Shown here: piece after piece, positions 1-8,002 of the stretch | Layout: every line of letters starts with the position of its first letter | Numbering within the stretch: the stretch's first letter is position 1 | Assembly (NCBI GenBank): GCA_005798855.1 | Contig: SYIF01000003.1 | Coordinates: 1-46,302 of the forward strand | Reading direction: 5' to 3' | Origin: Actinomycetota bacterium | GTDB taxonomy: Bacteria; Actinomycetota; Thermoleophilia; Gaiellales; F1-60-MAGs149 | Length of the DNA: 46,302 bases | Notes under the pieces: model-generated | Databases searched by the model: none | What the model was told of the DNA's origin: nothing | The model's input: only the letters and a program-made list of their open reading frames with translations | Translations under genes and position numbers: made by a program

Positions 1-134
1 AGCGTGGTCTTACCAACCCCGTTGCGCCCGATCAGGCAAATTCGCTCGCCCGTGCCCACGCGTAGCGACACGTCACCGAGGACGGTGCGTGCACCAAACG
101 ACTTGGTTACCCCAGCAAGATGGATGGACGCCAT
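1..134 (-). CDS. ABC-F-type ATP-binding protein, N-terminal fragment (partial)
   Basis: Reading the minus strand from the ATG at 134 gives about 44 residues that start MASIHLAGVTKSFGARTVL and run to GRNGVGKTT, a Walker A motif, before the window edge cuts the gene. The order (beta-strand, short KSFG segment, a ..GERICLIGRNGVGKTT loop) is the start of an ABC nucleotide-binding domain. The IGRNG form of Walker A and the absence of any N-terminal extension fit duplicated ABC-F proteins, which act on the ribosome and not in transport, but a plain transporter ATPase cannot be excluded from so short a piece. The fragment is too short for the ORF track. Its start codon overlaps the start of the divergent DUF6058-like gene. 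Confidence 0.72.
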   Translation of the reverse strand, partial: MASIHLAGVTKSFGARTVLGDVSLRVGTGERICLIGRNGVGKTT

Positions 135-750
135 GCAGGCATCGTACGATTCCCCCGTGAACGCCGATGCATCGCTGATTGGTTCGCGCTTCCGAACGCT
201 CGTGCAACTGGCCGCCGATCGCGACGAAAACGCGGCTGACTGGCAGGTGTTGATCGAGACGGGTCGGCTACCAGCGGCAAGTTATGTGCTTGACGGGGAG
301 GACTGGTTTCCGCCGTCCTACTTTGCCCTGCTCGACGAGGCTGGTGGGGTCGACGAGCTTCGCTCACACTTTGAGGGGCGTTTCGCAATTGCCTCCGACG
401 AGACGGGTGCGCTGGCTGGTCCGGACGAACTCGACGAGGCCTGGGACGAGTACCTGTCGGGCGCGTGGGGGCGCATCCTGTTCGATCCGACACCGGAAAG
501 CGCAGTTCAGTCGAACCGGCTGGCCGGCTCGATTGCCGAACTGTTGGCCGAGCCAGCGCCCGATGATCCGGCCTGGGGGCGGCGCCTCACAGCGCGCGTC
601 GATGCGCTGGCGGCACTGTTGCGGGAAGGATGCGATCAGGATCGGGCGAACGAAGAGCCACACCCTTGGGATCTCTGGGTCGTCGCGCCGCGTCGCGACT
701 ACGCTGTGGTCTTCACGACCTTTACGTTCCACTCCGACGGAGCTGACTGA
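133..750 (+). CDS. DUF6058-like protein
   Basis: A 205-residue soluble, acidic protein. The central segment (DEAWDEYLSGAWG, then a TPES motif and LLAEPAPDDPAW followed by a VDALAALL helix) resembles the DUF6058 family, which occurs in Actinomycetota, often near natural-product genes; no biochemical function is established. The ORF track starts it at 4, but that part lies over the ABC-F gene on the other strand, so ATG 133 (or 124) is preferred. No strong ribosome-binding site is visible. The stop is 4 bases before the next gene, so the two are probably co-transcribed. The family call rests on remembered motif similarity only. Confidence 0.6.
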   Translation: MQASYDSPVNADASLIGSRFRTLVQLAADRDENAADWQVLIETGRLPAASYVLDGEDWFPPSYFALLDEAGGVDELRSHFEGRFAIASDETGALAGPDELDEAWDEYLSGAWGRILFDPTPESAVQSNRLAGSIAELLAEPAPDDPAWGRRLTARVDALAALLREGCDQDRANEEPHPWDLWVVAPRRDYAVVFTTFTFHSDGAD

Positions 751-754
751 CGCC

Positions 755-1195
755 ATGAGCTACGACACACTCACCACCCTGCACTCGCTGTCCGCATACA
801 TCTGGCTCGGCAGTCTGTTTGGCACCCTCGTGTTTACGACGCTGGTTTCGCGGCGCGCTCCCGCTGGGCTGATCACGGGCGCCACTGCCATCGTCCGATT
901 CTCGACCCGCGTTGGATTGCCGGCTGCAGTGGTGCTGCTTTTGACTGGCATCTGGATGATTGGCACGGGCAATGCTCCCGAGGGCGGCCTGTGGTTGACG
1001 ATTGGCTTTGTGGCCTGGCTGGTTGCGGCCGTCGTTGGCAGCGCACTGATGCATCCGGCGGCTCGCAAGATGCGCGCGGCTTCGAATGCGGACGAGGCGA
1101 TCGGGTTTGCACGCCGCATCGCCCTCGTCGGTGGTGCCGAGATCATCATGATTGTGATCGGCATCTGGGTAATGGGCGCACAGCCGGGTAGCTGA
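755..1195 (+). CDS. Four-helix integral membrane protein (DUF2269/CopD-like)
   Basis: A 146-residue hydrophobic protein with four predicted membrane segments at roughly residues 7-27, 49-68, 77-98 and 122-141. An early LHSLSAYIWLGSLFG segment, with a conserved His and Trp in the first helix, and the second helix ending in GxW resemble small DUF2269 or CopD-type membrane proteins, some of which bind haem or copper. The exact role is unknown. ATG 755 is used because the upstream part of the ORF in the track is antisense or overlapping sequence of the preceding gene. It follows the DUF6058-like gene closely and precedes the MFS gene, so one transcript is likely. Confidence 0.62.
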   Translation: MSYDTLTTLHSLSAYIWLGSLFGTLVFTTLVSRRAPAGLITGATAIVRFSTRVGLPAAVVLLLTGIWMIGTGNAPEGGLWLTIGFVAWLVAAVVGSALMHPAARKMRAASNADEAIGFARRIALVGGAEIIMIVIGIWVMGAQPGS

Positions 1196-1199
1196 CCCT

Positions 1200-2420
1200 C
1201 TGCGCGACGATCCCCTCCTCAATAATCGCGACGGCCGCCTCCTTCTTGGGGCCCAGGCCGTCGATGTGGTGGCGGCTGGGGTGTCTTCAATCGCGCTCCC
1301 ATGGTTGGTCTTAGATGGGGGTGGGTCAAACACTGAGGCTGGGCTTGTCTTCGCCTTCTCGATGCTCCCGTACGTCGTCTTCGGCCTTTTCGCCGGTGTG
1401 GTGGGCGACCGTTACAACAGGCGAACGATTATGTGGATCACGCATGCGATGCAAGTCGTCGCGGCCTTGCTGGTGCCGATTTGGGCACTTTCTGGTCAAC
1501 CGCCGTTGATCGTGATTTTGGGTGCTGCCTTCGTGATTGGTACGGCGCGGGTCTTTGTTGACGCTGCAGTGTTTGGCGCGATCGCCGCCCTGATTGGGCG
1601 CCAACATTTCGCTCGTGGACAGGCCACGCTGTCAGCATCGTGGGCGGTTGGCATGTTGGCAGGGCCTGCCCTCGGAGGGGTCTTGATTGCTGCTTTTGGT
1701 CCGGCAATCGCGCTGGTTGCGGAGGCTGGCGGCTTTGCCGTGGCGGCGGTGATGATTCTGCTTATTCGGCAGCCGCTTGAAGCCAATGATCATCGTGGAC
1801 ACGAGCCTGCCATCCAGATGATGAAGGAGGGGTTGGCAGTGATTTGGAATAGCCCGAGAATCCGCGTCTATACGTGGCTCAGCGTGGCGTGGAATCTCGG
1901 AGCCGCTGCCTCTGTCGGGTTGATCGTCCCGCTCCTACGGGACACGATTGGACTTGGCTCGACGCAGGCTGGAGTGGTGATCGCTGTCGGTGCCCTGATG
2001 GGCCTTGTCGTTCCTGCCCTGCTGGGCTGGCTACTGCCACGCGTTGGGGCGGCGAAGGTGACGACAGGTGCAACAGCGTTGAGTGCATGTGCGATTTTTG
2101 CGATGGGTATGTCGCCAGGATTCCTGACTGTTCTGGTCAGTAGTGCGGCCCGGTCGCTGTCGGACTACACGATCCTTTCGACGGTAATCGGTGAGCGCCA
2201 ACGAGGCGTCCCCGACCGCCTCCAAGCCCGTGTCGGCATCTCGATCAGGATGATCGCGGTGATGGCGATTACGGTCGGGTCTGCCGTTGGTTCGATCTTG
2301 GCCGATCCACTTGGAGTGCGGACCGTATACCTCTTGTCTGCTGCCGCTGTTGGGTTGGTCTTGCTCGTCGCGATCCCAAGCGTGCTCCGAGTGGGACGCT
2401 TAGCGGAAGATGCTGCCTGA
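1200..2420 (+). CDS. MFS transporter
   Basis: A major facilitator superfamily permease with about 12 membrane segments. The loop after helix 2 reads GVVGDRYNRRTIM, the family's D-R-x-x-R-R signature, and the second half repeats the pattern. It resembles MFS exporters of the MFS_3 or Bcr/macrolide-efflux type; the substrate is unknown. The track starts at GTG 1266, but the 22 codons just upstream are open and read LRDDPLLNNRDGRLLLGAQAV, which is the usual start of this family (PLLRNRDFRLLWLGQ type). No ATG, GTG or TTG exists in frame there; CTG 1200 is the only plausible initiator, giving 406 residues. It begins 4 bases after the preceding stop. Confidence 0.8.
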   Translation: MRDDPLLNNRDGRLLLGAQAVDVVAAGVSSIALPWLVLDGGGSNTEAGLVFAFSMLPYVVFGLFAGVVGDRYNRRTIMWITHAMQVVAALLVPIWALSGQPPLIVILGAAFVIGTARVFVDAAVFGAIAALIGRQHFARGQATLSASWAVGMLAGPALGGVLIAAFGPAIALVAEAGGFAVAAVMILLIRQPLEANDHRGHEPAIQMMKEGLAVIWNSPRIRVYTWLSVAWNLGAAASVGLIVPLLRDTIGLGSTQAGVVIAVGALMGLVVPALLGWLLPRVGAAKVTTGATALSACAIFAMGMSPGFLTVLVSSAARSLSDYTILSTVIGERQRGVPDRLQARVGISIRMIAVMAITVGSAVGSILADPLGVRTVYLLSAAAVGLVLLVAIPSVLRVGRLAEDAA

Positions 2421-2452
2421 GCATTGCTGCGTGCAGAGCCCGTGCGGCGGTT

Positions 2453-3544
2453 CTAGCGCAGTTGCTGGAGTGCGGCTTCGAGTTGTGCTCGGTCATCCGC
2501 ATCACCGACGGCAATGCGGAGATATTCCTGCGTTCCCGAGACAACCGCACGCACGAGCACGCCTTGTTCTTCGAGACGCAAGACCGTGGTTGCGACTGCG
2601 GTCGTCGGTGCGAGCAGGAACCCGGTCACAGAGGGCAGTGGCTCAAGGTCGTTGCTGCGCATGATCTGCTCGAGCTCAAGCCGTGCCGCTGTCGTCGCCT
2701 CTCGACGACGAGTAATCTCGTCGGGTTGCTGAAGCGAGAGCGTGGCCGCGATGTGGGCGATGTCCGTGACGTCGTACCAGTGTCGTAGACGACCAACAGC
2801 GTGGGCGATCGGTGTGGGCCCGACGATATAGCCAACGCGGAGTCCTGCGAGGCCAAAGATCTTGGAGAAGGTGCGCAGGTAGCAGACGTTCGGGCGGCTC
2901 AGGTCGAGTACGGCCCCGGTGTCGGGTTCATCGCCAACGAATTCTGCATAGGCCTGATCCAGCGCGACTAAGACGTGGCTTGGAACGGCGTCAAGAAAAT
3001 CGGCGATATCGCTCGGGGGGAGATAGCCACCGGTCGGATTATTGGGGTTGCAGAGGAAGATGATGCGAGTCTTCACTCCGATTGCCTCCAGCGTCGCTGG
3101 TAGGTCAATGCACCCATCTGGGCGGACCGGGACTTCGATCACACGGGCGCCATAGCGGAGTGCATCCTGGCGGTACGTCACGAATGACGGCGTGGGGATG
3201 ATCACGTCGTCGCCGGGCGGCACGAACGCCTGGCAGAGGTAGCCGATCAGCGGGTCGGCGCCGTTGGTAACGACGATGCTCTCTTGGTCGACCGAATGTC
3301 GGTCGGCAATCACAGCAGCGAGCTCTTGGCCGCGATCGGGGTATCGATTGGTCTCAGTTAGAGCACGTGCAGCCGCCTCAGCAACCCCAGGGAATGGCCC
3401 GAAAGCCGACTCGTTGGCGTCGAGTTTGGCGATCCGCCGAACGCCTAGACGGACCGCAATTGCGGCTGTCGAGGCGTCCGGCGAATAGGGGCTGATCTCA
3501 TCGCTTACTTGACGTTCTGCGGGCGTTGGCCCGCCATCATGCAT
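2453..3544 (-). CDS. HisC-like pyridoxal-phosphate aminotransferase (class I/II)
   Basis: A 363-residue fold-type I aminotransferase. Visible family marks are KLDANESAFGP near the N-terminus (substrate loop of histidinol-phosphate transaminases), CNPNNPTGG around residue 167, Asp in LDQAYAEF near 196, and the Schiff-base Lys in TFSKIFGLAGLRVGY near 228. Enzymes of this type move an amino group between an amino acid and 2-oxoglutarate. The gene is outside any histidine operon and overlaps the stop of the binding-protein gene by 8 bases, so it probably works on the imported substrate, making a 2-oxo acid for the AruI-like decarboxylase further along. ATG 3544 is chosen; the ORF upstream of it lies in the preceding gene. 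Confidence 0.88.
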   Translation of the reverse strand: MHDGGPTPAERQVSDEISPYSPDASTAAIAVRLGVRRIAKLDANESAFGPFPGVAEAAARALTETNRYPDRGQELAAVIADRHSVDQESIVVTNGADPLIGYLCQAFVPPGDDVIIPTPSFVTYRQDALRYGARVIEVPVRPDGCIDLPATLEAIGVKTRIIFLCNPNNPTGGYLPPSDIADFLDAVPSHVLVALDQAYAEFVGDEPDTGAVLDLSRPNVCYLRTFSKIFGLAGLRVGYIVGPTPIAHAVGRLRHWYDVTDIAHIAATLSLQQPDEITRRREATTAARLELEQIMRSNDLEPLPSVTGFLLAPTTAVATTVLRLEEQGVLVRAVVSGTQEYLRIAVGDADDRAQLEAALQQLR

Positions 3545-4715
3545 TCTTGAATTCCTGCCAAGCCCGGCTGCGGATCTTGGTTGCCTCTTCGCCGAGGAAC
3601 TGCTCGAACTCGATCGTCTTGGCAGCCGCCTCATCATAGGCGAGTGCTGGGTTGTTCTTGATGGCATCATCGATGTACTGCTCAGCGTCTGGCATCAAGA
3701 ATGCTGAGCCAGTGTTGTTAATGAAGCCTGCATAATTCTTCGGCTCCAGCAGGAAGTTCATGAAGGCTTCAACTTCCGGAAGCTTCTGCGTACCGCTGAT
3801 GGCAAGCCAGCCGTCGAGATAGGCTGGCATGCCCTCCTCGGGCGACACCCATACGATGTTCTCGTTTTCGCGCTGGGCGTACGAGACGCTGTAGTCGTAG
3901 TCCATCCCCATCACTGCTGTGCCCTTGAGCAACGGCTTTGATGCGTCGGTCGGCAGAATTGCCAAGAGGTGGGGCTTGAGTTCGATCAGCGCGTCACGGG
4001 CCGTATCAATTTCGCTCTGCGTTTCCGAGTTAACCGAGTAGCCCTTGTAGATTAGTGCTGCGCCAAGAATGTCGACGTCATAGTCGAACAGCGTTACCTT
4101 GCCGGAGTACTTTGGAGCAAGCGACCAGAAGTCAGCCCACGACGTGGGCGTCTCGCTGATGAGGTCCTTACGGTATGCGAAGCCGGTCTTGCCGTAGTCG
4201 GTCGGCGGGCCCCAGGGGTAGGCAGTCTTAAAGAAATCGGGGACATTCGCGAGGTTCGGAATGTTGGCGGGGTTGATCTCCTGCAGGAAGTTACCTTCCT
4301 TGAGCATCGCGGCGAGTACCGGGCCACCGAGGGCCATGTCGTAGGAACCCTTGTTCTGAGCGACCTGTGCAGCAGCGGCAGAGGTGCCTTCAGTGAGACC
4401 CTCAACCTGTTTCACAGTGACACCAGTTGCTGTCTTGAAGTCTGCGACGGTTGTCTTCCCCATCCACTCGGGGTAGTTCATCATCACGATTTCGCCGGAG
4501 AGAGCAGCGGTTGTTGCTCCTGCTGCAGTTGCGGCGGCCGTTGTGGCTGCGGCACTGCTCGACGACGAACTACTCGACGACGAACTACTCGACCCGCCAC
4601 AGGCTGCGAGGAACGCTGCGAGCGAGCCTGCTGTCGCTAGCTGTGCACCCCGTACCAGCGCTGTGCGGCGGGTAAAGGATCGAGATACGTTGAACCCCTC
4701 AAATTGCTCAGACAC
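3537..4715 (-). CDS. Polyamine-type ABC transporter substrate-binding lipoprotein (PotD-like)
   Basis: A 392-residue extracytoplasmic solute-binding protein. The N-terminus carries a twin-arginine stretch (SFTRRTALVRG), a hydrophobic segment and a lipobox ending LAAC, so it may be exported by Tat and lipidated at Cys 39. A Ser-rich then Ala/Thr-rich linker follows, then a PotD-like domain (MNYPEWMGKTTVADFKTATG at its start; TSWADFW later). PotD-type proteins bind spermidine, putrescine or related cations; the ligand here is unproven. The GTG start at 4715 is preceded by GGGAGG about 9 bases upstream. The matching permeases and ATPase lie 14 kb away at 18.6-21.3 kb on the other strand. Confidence 0.88.
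   Translation of the reverse strand: MSEQFEGFNVSRSFTRRTALVRGAQLATAGSLAAFLAACGGSSSSSSSSSSSSSAAATTAAATAAGATTAALSGEIVMMNYPEWMGKTTVADFKTATGVTVKQVEGLTEGTSAAAAQVAQNKGSYDMALGGPVLAAMLKEGNFLQEINPANIPNLANVPDFFKTAYPWGPPTDYGKTGFAYRKDLISETPTSWADFWSLAPKYSGKVTLFDYDVDILGAALIYKGYSVNSETQSEIDTARDALIELKPHLLAILPTDASKPLLKGTAVMGMDYDYSVSYAQRENENIVWVSPEEGMPAYLDGWLAISGTQKLPEVEAFMNFLLEPKNYAGFINNTGSAFLMPDAEQYIDDAIKNNPALAYDEAAAKTIEFEQFLGEEATKIRSRAWQEFKNA
4561..4590. repeat. Two tandem 15-bp units in the Ser linker
   Basis: GACGACGAACTACTC occurs twice in direct tandem inside the binding-protein gene and encodes part of its run of serines. This is the kind of repeat that changes length by replication slippage. Confidence 0.85.
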
Positions 4716-4767
4716 TTAAAGCATCCTCCCTCGGATGATGTTGCCGTATGGACAACTCTATTTGGCG

Positions 4768-4796
4768 TTTTTAGCACGCGCGAGCGCAGGATGCAA
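4768..4796 (-). promoter_or_regulatory. Possible sigma-70-type promoter for the binding-protein operon
   Basis: On the minus strand TTGCAT (4796-4791) is followed after 17 bases by TAAAAA (4773-4768), a partial match to -35 and -10 boxes. Transcription would start near 4761, about 45 bases before the GTG start. The 176-base stretch 4716-4891 holds no gene and is the only room for this operon's promoter. Confidence 0.35.
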
Positions 4797-4891
4797 TCTT
4801 TTGAGGCGTATAAGGCGGCTGGTTTTGGGCCTGGAGGGGACGTGTTTACAGCTTCTGCGCAGCCTCATTCTCCATCGAGCCACAGGATGAA

Positions 4892-5713
4892 TTAGCTGGG
4901 ATTGACGAGCACAGCGCGCCGATCGGCGACGATGTCATTGTGTGGTCCCCACGAGGTTTCGCGTCGGGATAGCGTGGGAAGGTCGGCGGCGACAATGGCC
5001 GGCGCGTCATCGTTTGGGGCTAACGCTCGTGTCGTGCCGGCGGCGTCGATCACGACCGCAGCACCCGTCCAATTGGCACCTCGCTCCGTACCGCAGCGGT
5101 CAGCAACGACGAGTGGAACACGATTGAGATGTGCTGCTGCCCGCGCGACGGCAACATAGATGTGGTCAAAGAGCACAATGGGCGGATCGTCAGTGAGGTT
5201 GCTCGGGAAGACAAGCAGCTCAGCACCGCCGTCGGCTAGGGCGCGCACAAGGTCGGGGAACCACAGGTCGTAACAGACGCCGACGCCGATCTTGCCAAGG
5301 GAGGTGGCGGCAACGAGTGGCGGTTTGTCCCCGGGCACGAAGTACAACGTCTCGCGTCCCCAGAGATGAATCTTGCGATAGACGCCAACAATTCCGGATG
5401 GGTCGATCACGACTGCGCTGTTACGGCGCTGACCGTCGGCGTCCAACTCGGCGAGCCCACCAACGATGACGACCTGGCGCTCCTGTGCGAAGGACGACCA
5501 CTGTGCGGTAGACGATCCAGGGATCGTTTCGCAGGCGGCATCGGCCTCTGCGTCCGACTCAAAGCAGTAGCCACTGATGCATAGCTCGGGGAGCACAAGA
5601 ATCGTTGCGCCAGCGTCAGCTGCCGCGGTCAGCGCTGCCAGCGCGGCCTGCCGATTTCCAGCAAGGTCACCAAAGACAGGATGGGTACGGATGGCGGCGA
5701 CGACGGGGCACAT
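4892..5713 (-). CDS. Carbon-nitrogen hydrolase (nitrilase superfamily)
   Basis: A 273-residue cytoplasmic amidohydrolase of the nitrilase superfamily. The Glu-Lys-Cys triad is visible in LPELCISGYCFE (about residue 44), YRKIHLWGRE (about 114) and GVCYDLWFPD (about 149). Such enzymes cleave amides, carbamoyl-amines or nitriles; N-carbamoylputrescine amidase and omega-amidase are family members that would fit a polyamine or guanidino pathway, but the substrate cannot be read from sequence. ATG 5713 is chosen because the upstream ORF runs into the divergent hydrolase gene. It is divided from that gene by only 41 bases, so a shared divergent promoter or operator is likely. Confidence 0.9.
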   Translation of the reverse strand: MCPVVAAIRTHPVFGDLAGNRQAALAALTAAADAGATILVLPELCISGYCFESDAEADAACETIPGSSTAQWSSFAQERQVVIVGGLAELDADGQRRNSAVVIDPSGIVGVYRKIHLWGRETLYFVPGDKPPLVAATSLGKIGVGVCYDLWFPDLVRALADGGAELLVFPSNLTDDPPIVLFDHIYVAVARAAAHLNRVPLVVADRCGTERGANWTGAAVVIDAAGTTRALAPNDDAPAIVAADLPTLSRRETSWGPHNDIVADRRAVLVNPS

Positions 5714-5717
5714 GGCG

Positions 5718-5735
5718 GGTATCTTCCCCGATACC
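5718..5735. promoter_or_regulatory. Short inverted repeat in the divergent intergenic gap
   Basis: GGTATC-ttcccc-GATACC forms a 6-bp dyad just 4 bases upstream of the nitrilase start codon, inside the 41-base gap that serves two divergent genes. It could be an operator or simply a chance hairpin. Confidence 0.3.
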
Positions 5736-5754
5736 ACGCGACGAAGGGGAATGC

Positions 5755-6579
5755 ATGTCCACGCATGAGGTCGAGGATGCCGTGCTGCACTATGAGCAGA
5801 CGGGTGAGGGACGCGACATCGTGTGGCTTGCTGCCGGTGATCACCCAGGGGCAAACTGGCGGCGTTGGCAGGTTCCAGCATTCGAGCCGGGCTGGCGCAA
5901 CACAACCTATGACGCTCGTGGCGTGGGACACACGACCTCAAGCACCGACTCTCCGTGGCCTATTTCAATTCATGCCGAGGATGTCATCCAACTGATCGAA
6001 TCGGTCTGCACACCACCAGTCGCTCTGGTGGGGCTCTCGATGGGATCGTTGATTGGAGTCCAGGTAGCGCACGATCGTCCGGACCTTGTCTCATGCGTGG
6101 CGGCAATGGGGACGTGTGTGAAGAAGACCGGATTCATCTGGGAGTGGGAGGAGGCGGAAATTGAGCTTCGTCGTTCCGGCGCCACCTTGCCTCGCGAGTT
6201 TGCGACCGCCCACTATGCCTTGCTCTACTACCCGGCTGAGGTGCTCGGCGACGACGAGTTGTGGGCCGAGCTGCGTTCCTTCATCGCCTCCGATTTCTCC
6301 GAACGCGACGGCGCGATGCTGGCCGCTCAGTGGCAGGCCTGCCTGGAATACGACTCCACGGAACTTCTCCCCAAGATCGATGTTCCGATCCATGCGGTCG
6401 CGTTCTCTGAGGATGTCCAGACGCCACCACAGCGCGTCCGTCAGGTTTCCGACCTTGCCGCGAACGGCCACTTTCACCTGCTCCAAGGGCTTGGCCACGG
6501 GTCGGCCTTTGGTCATCGACCAGACGAAGTCAACACCTGTCTGCAAGAGATCATCAGAGGTTATCTGCCGCCTGCATAG
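5755..6579 (+). CDS. Alpha/beta-fold hydrolase
   Basis: A 274-residue alpha/beta hydrolase. The nucleophile elbow is LVGLSMGSLIG (Ser near residue 96) and the C-terminal His lies in LQGLGHGSAFGH (near 246); a DARGVGHT segment near 45 matches the usual oxyanion region. The fold includes esterases, lactonases such as PcaD, and C-C bond hydrolases, so the reaction is not determined. ATG 5755 has GAAGGGGA just upstream; the track's longer ORF overlaps the divergent nitrilase gene. It is convergent with the DUF1989 gene and overlaps it by 19 bases at the 3' ends. Confidence 0.85.
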   Translation: MSTHEVEDAVLHYEQTGEGRDIVWLAAGDHPGANWRRWQVPAFEPGWRNTTYDARGVGHTTSSTDSPWPISIHAEDVIQLIESVCTPPVALVGLSMGSLIGVQVAHDRPDLVSCVAAMGTCVKKTGFIWEWEEAEIELRRSGATLPREFATAHYALLYYPAEVLGDDELWAELRSFIASDFSERDGAMLAAQWQACLEYDSTELLPKIDVPIHAVAFSEDVQTPPQRVRQVSDLAANGHFHLLQGLGHGSAFGHRPDEVNTCLQEIIRGYLPPA

Positions 6580-7553
6580 TGCGCACTCAACGCTGCGACG
6601 GCTGCGGCCACGAGGAGCGTGCGCGCGACGACTGCACTCGGAACCTGTGTGATCTCTGCGTGGTGCTCCAGTTGGGCCACAATCTGTGTGGGAAGTGAGA
6701 GGGGAAACTCAACGCGCGGCTCAGCCGTGGGTAGCTCTTCGGTCCAGAGGTTCCGGGCGGTGTGTGCCCCAGCTCCGGCGGTTCGAGTGCAACGCAAGCG
6801 GATTGAGCCTGAGTCATAGGGCGAGCAGGCAAAGAGGTCGCTGACGCAGGGGTTGGTCGCGACGAAACAGGGGTCCTCGGCAGCGAGCGTGACACGGTCG
6901 CCTGGGGCACTCGGCGTCTGTCGCCAAGCCAACGTGCCGTCCGTCTTGGATTCCGAGCTGAACCACAGATTCAAGGGGTCAGGGATGGCAGTCGTCGAGG
7001 CGCCAATGGACTGTGCAGCGAGTGCGTGGAGCTCGAAACAGCTTGGCGAGCCCATGCAACCGATCGCGGCAAATTCGCCAGGGCTGCAGGCGGGGAAAAG
7101 CAGGTCGTGCCCTGGCGCGGAGTCCTCAATGAGGGTTAGCAGCACGCGCTCCGCAGGGGGTATTGTGAGCAACTCCGTGCCGATTGTCGGGTTTGCCCCC
7201 GCAACGGCTCGCGTGTGGGTGGCCGAGAACCGCTCGTCAAGGTCGGCGGCGGACCAGGCGACGACGTCCACACAGGTATTTCCGGCGAGCTGTTCGATCG
7301 TCAGACGATCGCCGCGCTCGAGCCGGGCAATGCCGGTCATACCAACAGACACGTCGAGACATTCAAGGTTCGCACCGGGCAGGGCTGCTGGCTGCGCTGC
7401 GGGTTGTGGCGGTGCAGGAACGGGGTCACCTGCGAGTCCACTGGAAACGTGTGCAGTTGCGTCGAACCCTGGGTCGCTCAGTTGCGCGAGCATGACTGCG
7501 CGGAATTGGCGGGCGCTGAGAGACAGTGAGATAGTTAAGGCCACGATTGGCAT
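6561..7553 (-). CDS. DUF1989 / urea carboxylase-associated family protein
   Basis: A 330-residue protein whose C-terminal two thirds match the DUF1989 family: RGDRLTIEQLAGNTCVDVVA near residue 91, PACSPGEFAAIGCMGSPSCF in the middle, a DPLNLWF segment, then SAPGDRVTLAAEDPC and NPCVSDLFACSPY. Family genes commonly sit beside urea carboxylase, allophanate hydrolase or guanidine-use genes, and members have been tied to carboxyguanidine breakdown; no such partner is seen here. The N-terminal 60 residues or so (a hydrophobic start, then a Pro/Ala-rich stretch) are extra. ATG 7553 gives a 47-base gap to the divergent VOC gene. Substrate is unknown; a guanidino or urea compound is the natural guess. 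Confidence 0.8.
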   Translation of the reverse strand: MPIVALTISLSLSARQFRAVMLAQLSDPGFDATAHVSSGLAGDPVPAPPQPAAQPAALPGANLECLDVSVGMTGIARLERGDRLTIEQLAGNTCVDVVAWSAADLDERFSATHTRAVAGANPTIGTELLTIPPAERVLLTLIEDSAPGHDLLFPACSPGEFAAIGCMGSPSCFELHALAAQSIGASTTAIPDPLNLWFSSESKTDGTLAWRQTPSAPGDRVTLAAEDPCFVATNPCVSDLFACSPYDSGSIRLRCTRTAGAGAHTARNLWTEELPTAEPRVEFPLSLPTQIVAQLEHHAEITQVPSAVVARTLLVAAAVAALSAHYAGGR

Positions 7554-7600
7554 GGTACATTCGCGGTAACAAGTTGGAAATCCGCCAACCAGGAGTGGCA

Positions 7601-8002
7601 GTGCTGCGACGACTCGACAATATTGATGTGCTCTGCGTTGACCTTCCCGCGATGGTGGCCTTCTATCGCGATGTCTTGGAATTGCCGTCGCTACTGGGCT
7701 ACAACGAGGAAGAGGGCTGGGCCGGCTTCCAGGCGGGTGACGTCTCGCTCTTCCTGATCGCAGTCGATGCACCGCACGCCGGGAGACGGGTTCCTGGGCA
7801 GGGCCCCGCTGGATTGGAGTCCTACGCGTTTGCCGTGGACGACCTTGAGCAGGCGATTGCGGAGTTCGATCGTCGTGGCGTGACATGGGCGGCAGAGATC
7901 GTCGAATCGCCGTGGTATCGCTACCGCAGTTTCTACGATCCTGACGGTAACCTTATGCACCTCACGCAGCCCAACCGAGAGGCACTGGGACTGCCTCAAT
8001 GA
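7601..8002 (+). CDS. VOC (glyoxalase/dioxygenase) family protein
   Basis: A 133-residue vicinal-oxygen-chelate protein. The opening LDNIDVLCVDLPAMVAFYRDVLELP and the close RYRSFYDPDGNLMHLTQ are the two halves of the beta-alpha-beta-beta-beta repeat, with the C-terminal half giving the typical DPDGN turn. VOC proteins use a metal to isomerise, add to or cleave small oxygenated molecules. GTG 7601 is chosen because AGGAG lies 5 bases upstream; TTG 7547 would place the start inside the neighbouring promoter. Its stop overlaps the next ATG (ATGA), so it is translationally coupled to the amidohydrolase. Confidence 0.83.
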   Translation: MLRRLDNIDVLCVDLPAMVAFYRDVLELPSLLGYNEEEGWAGFQAGDVSLFLIAVDAPHAGRRVPGQGPAGLESYAFAVDDLEQAIAEFDRRGVTWAAEIVESPWYRYRSFYDPDGNLMHLTQPNREALGLPQ

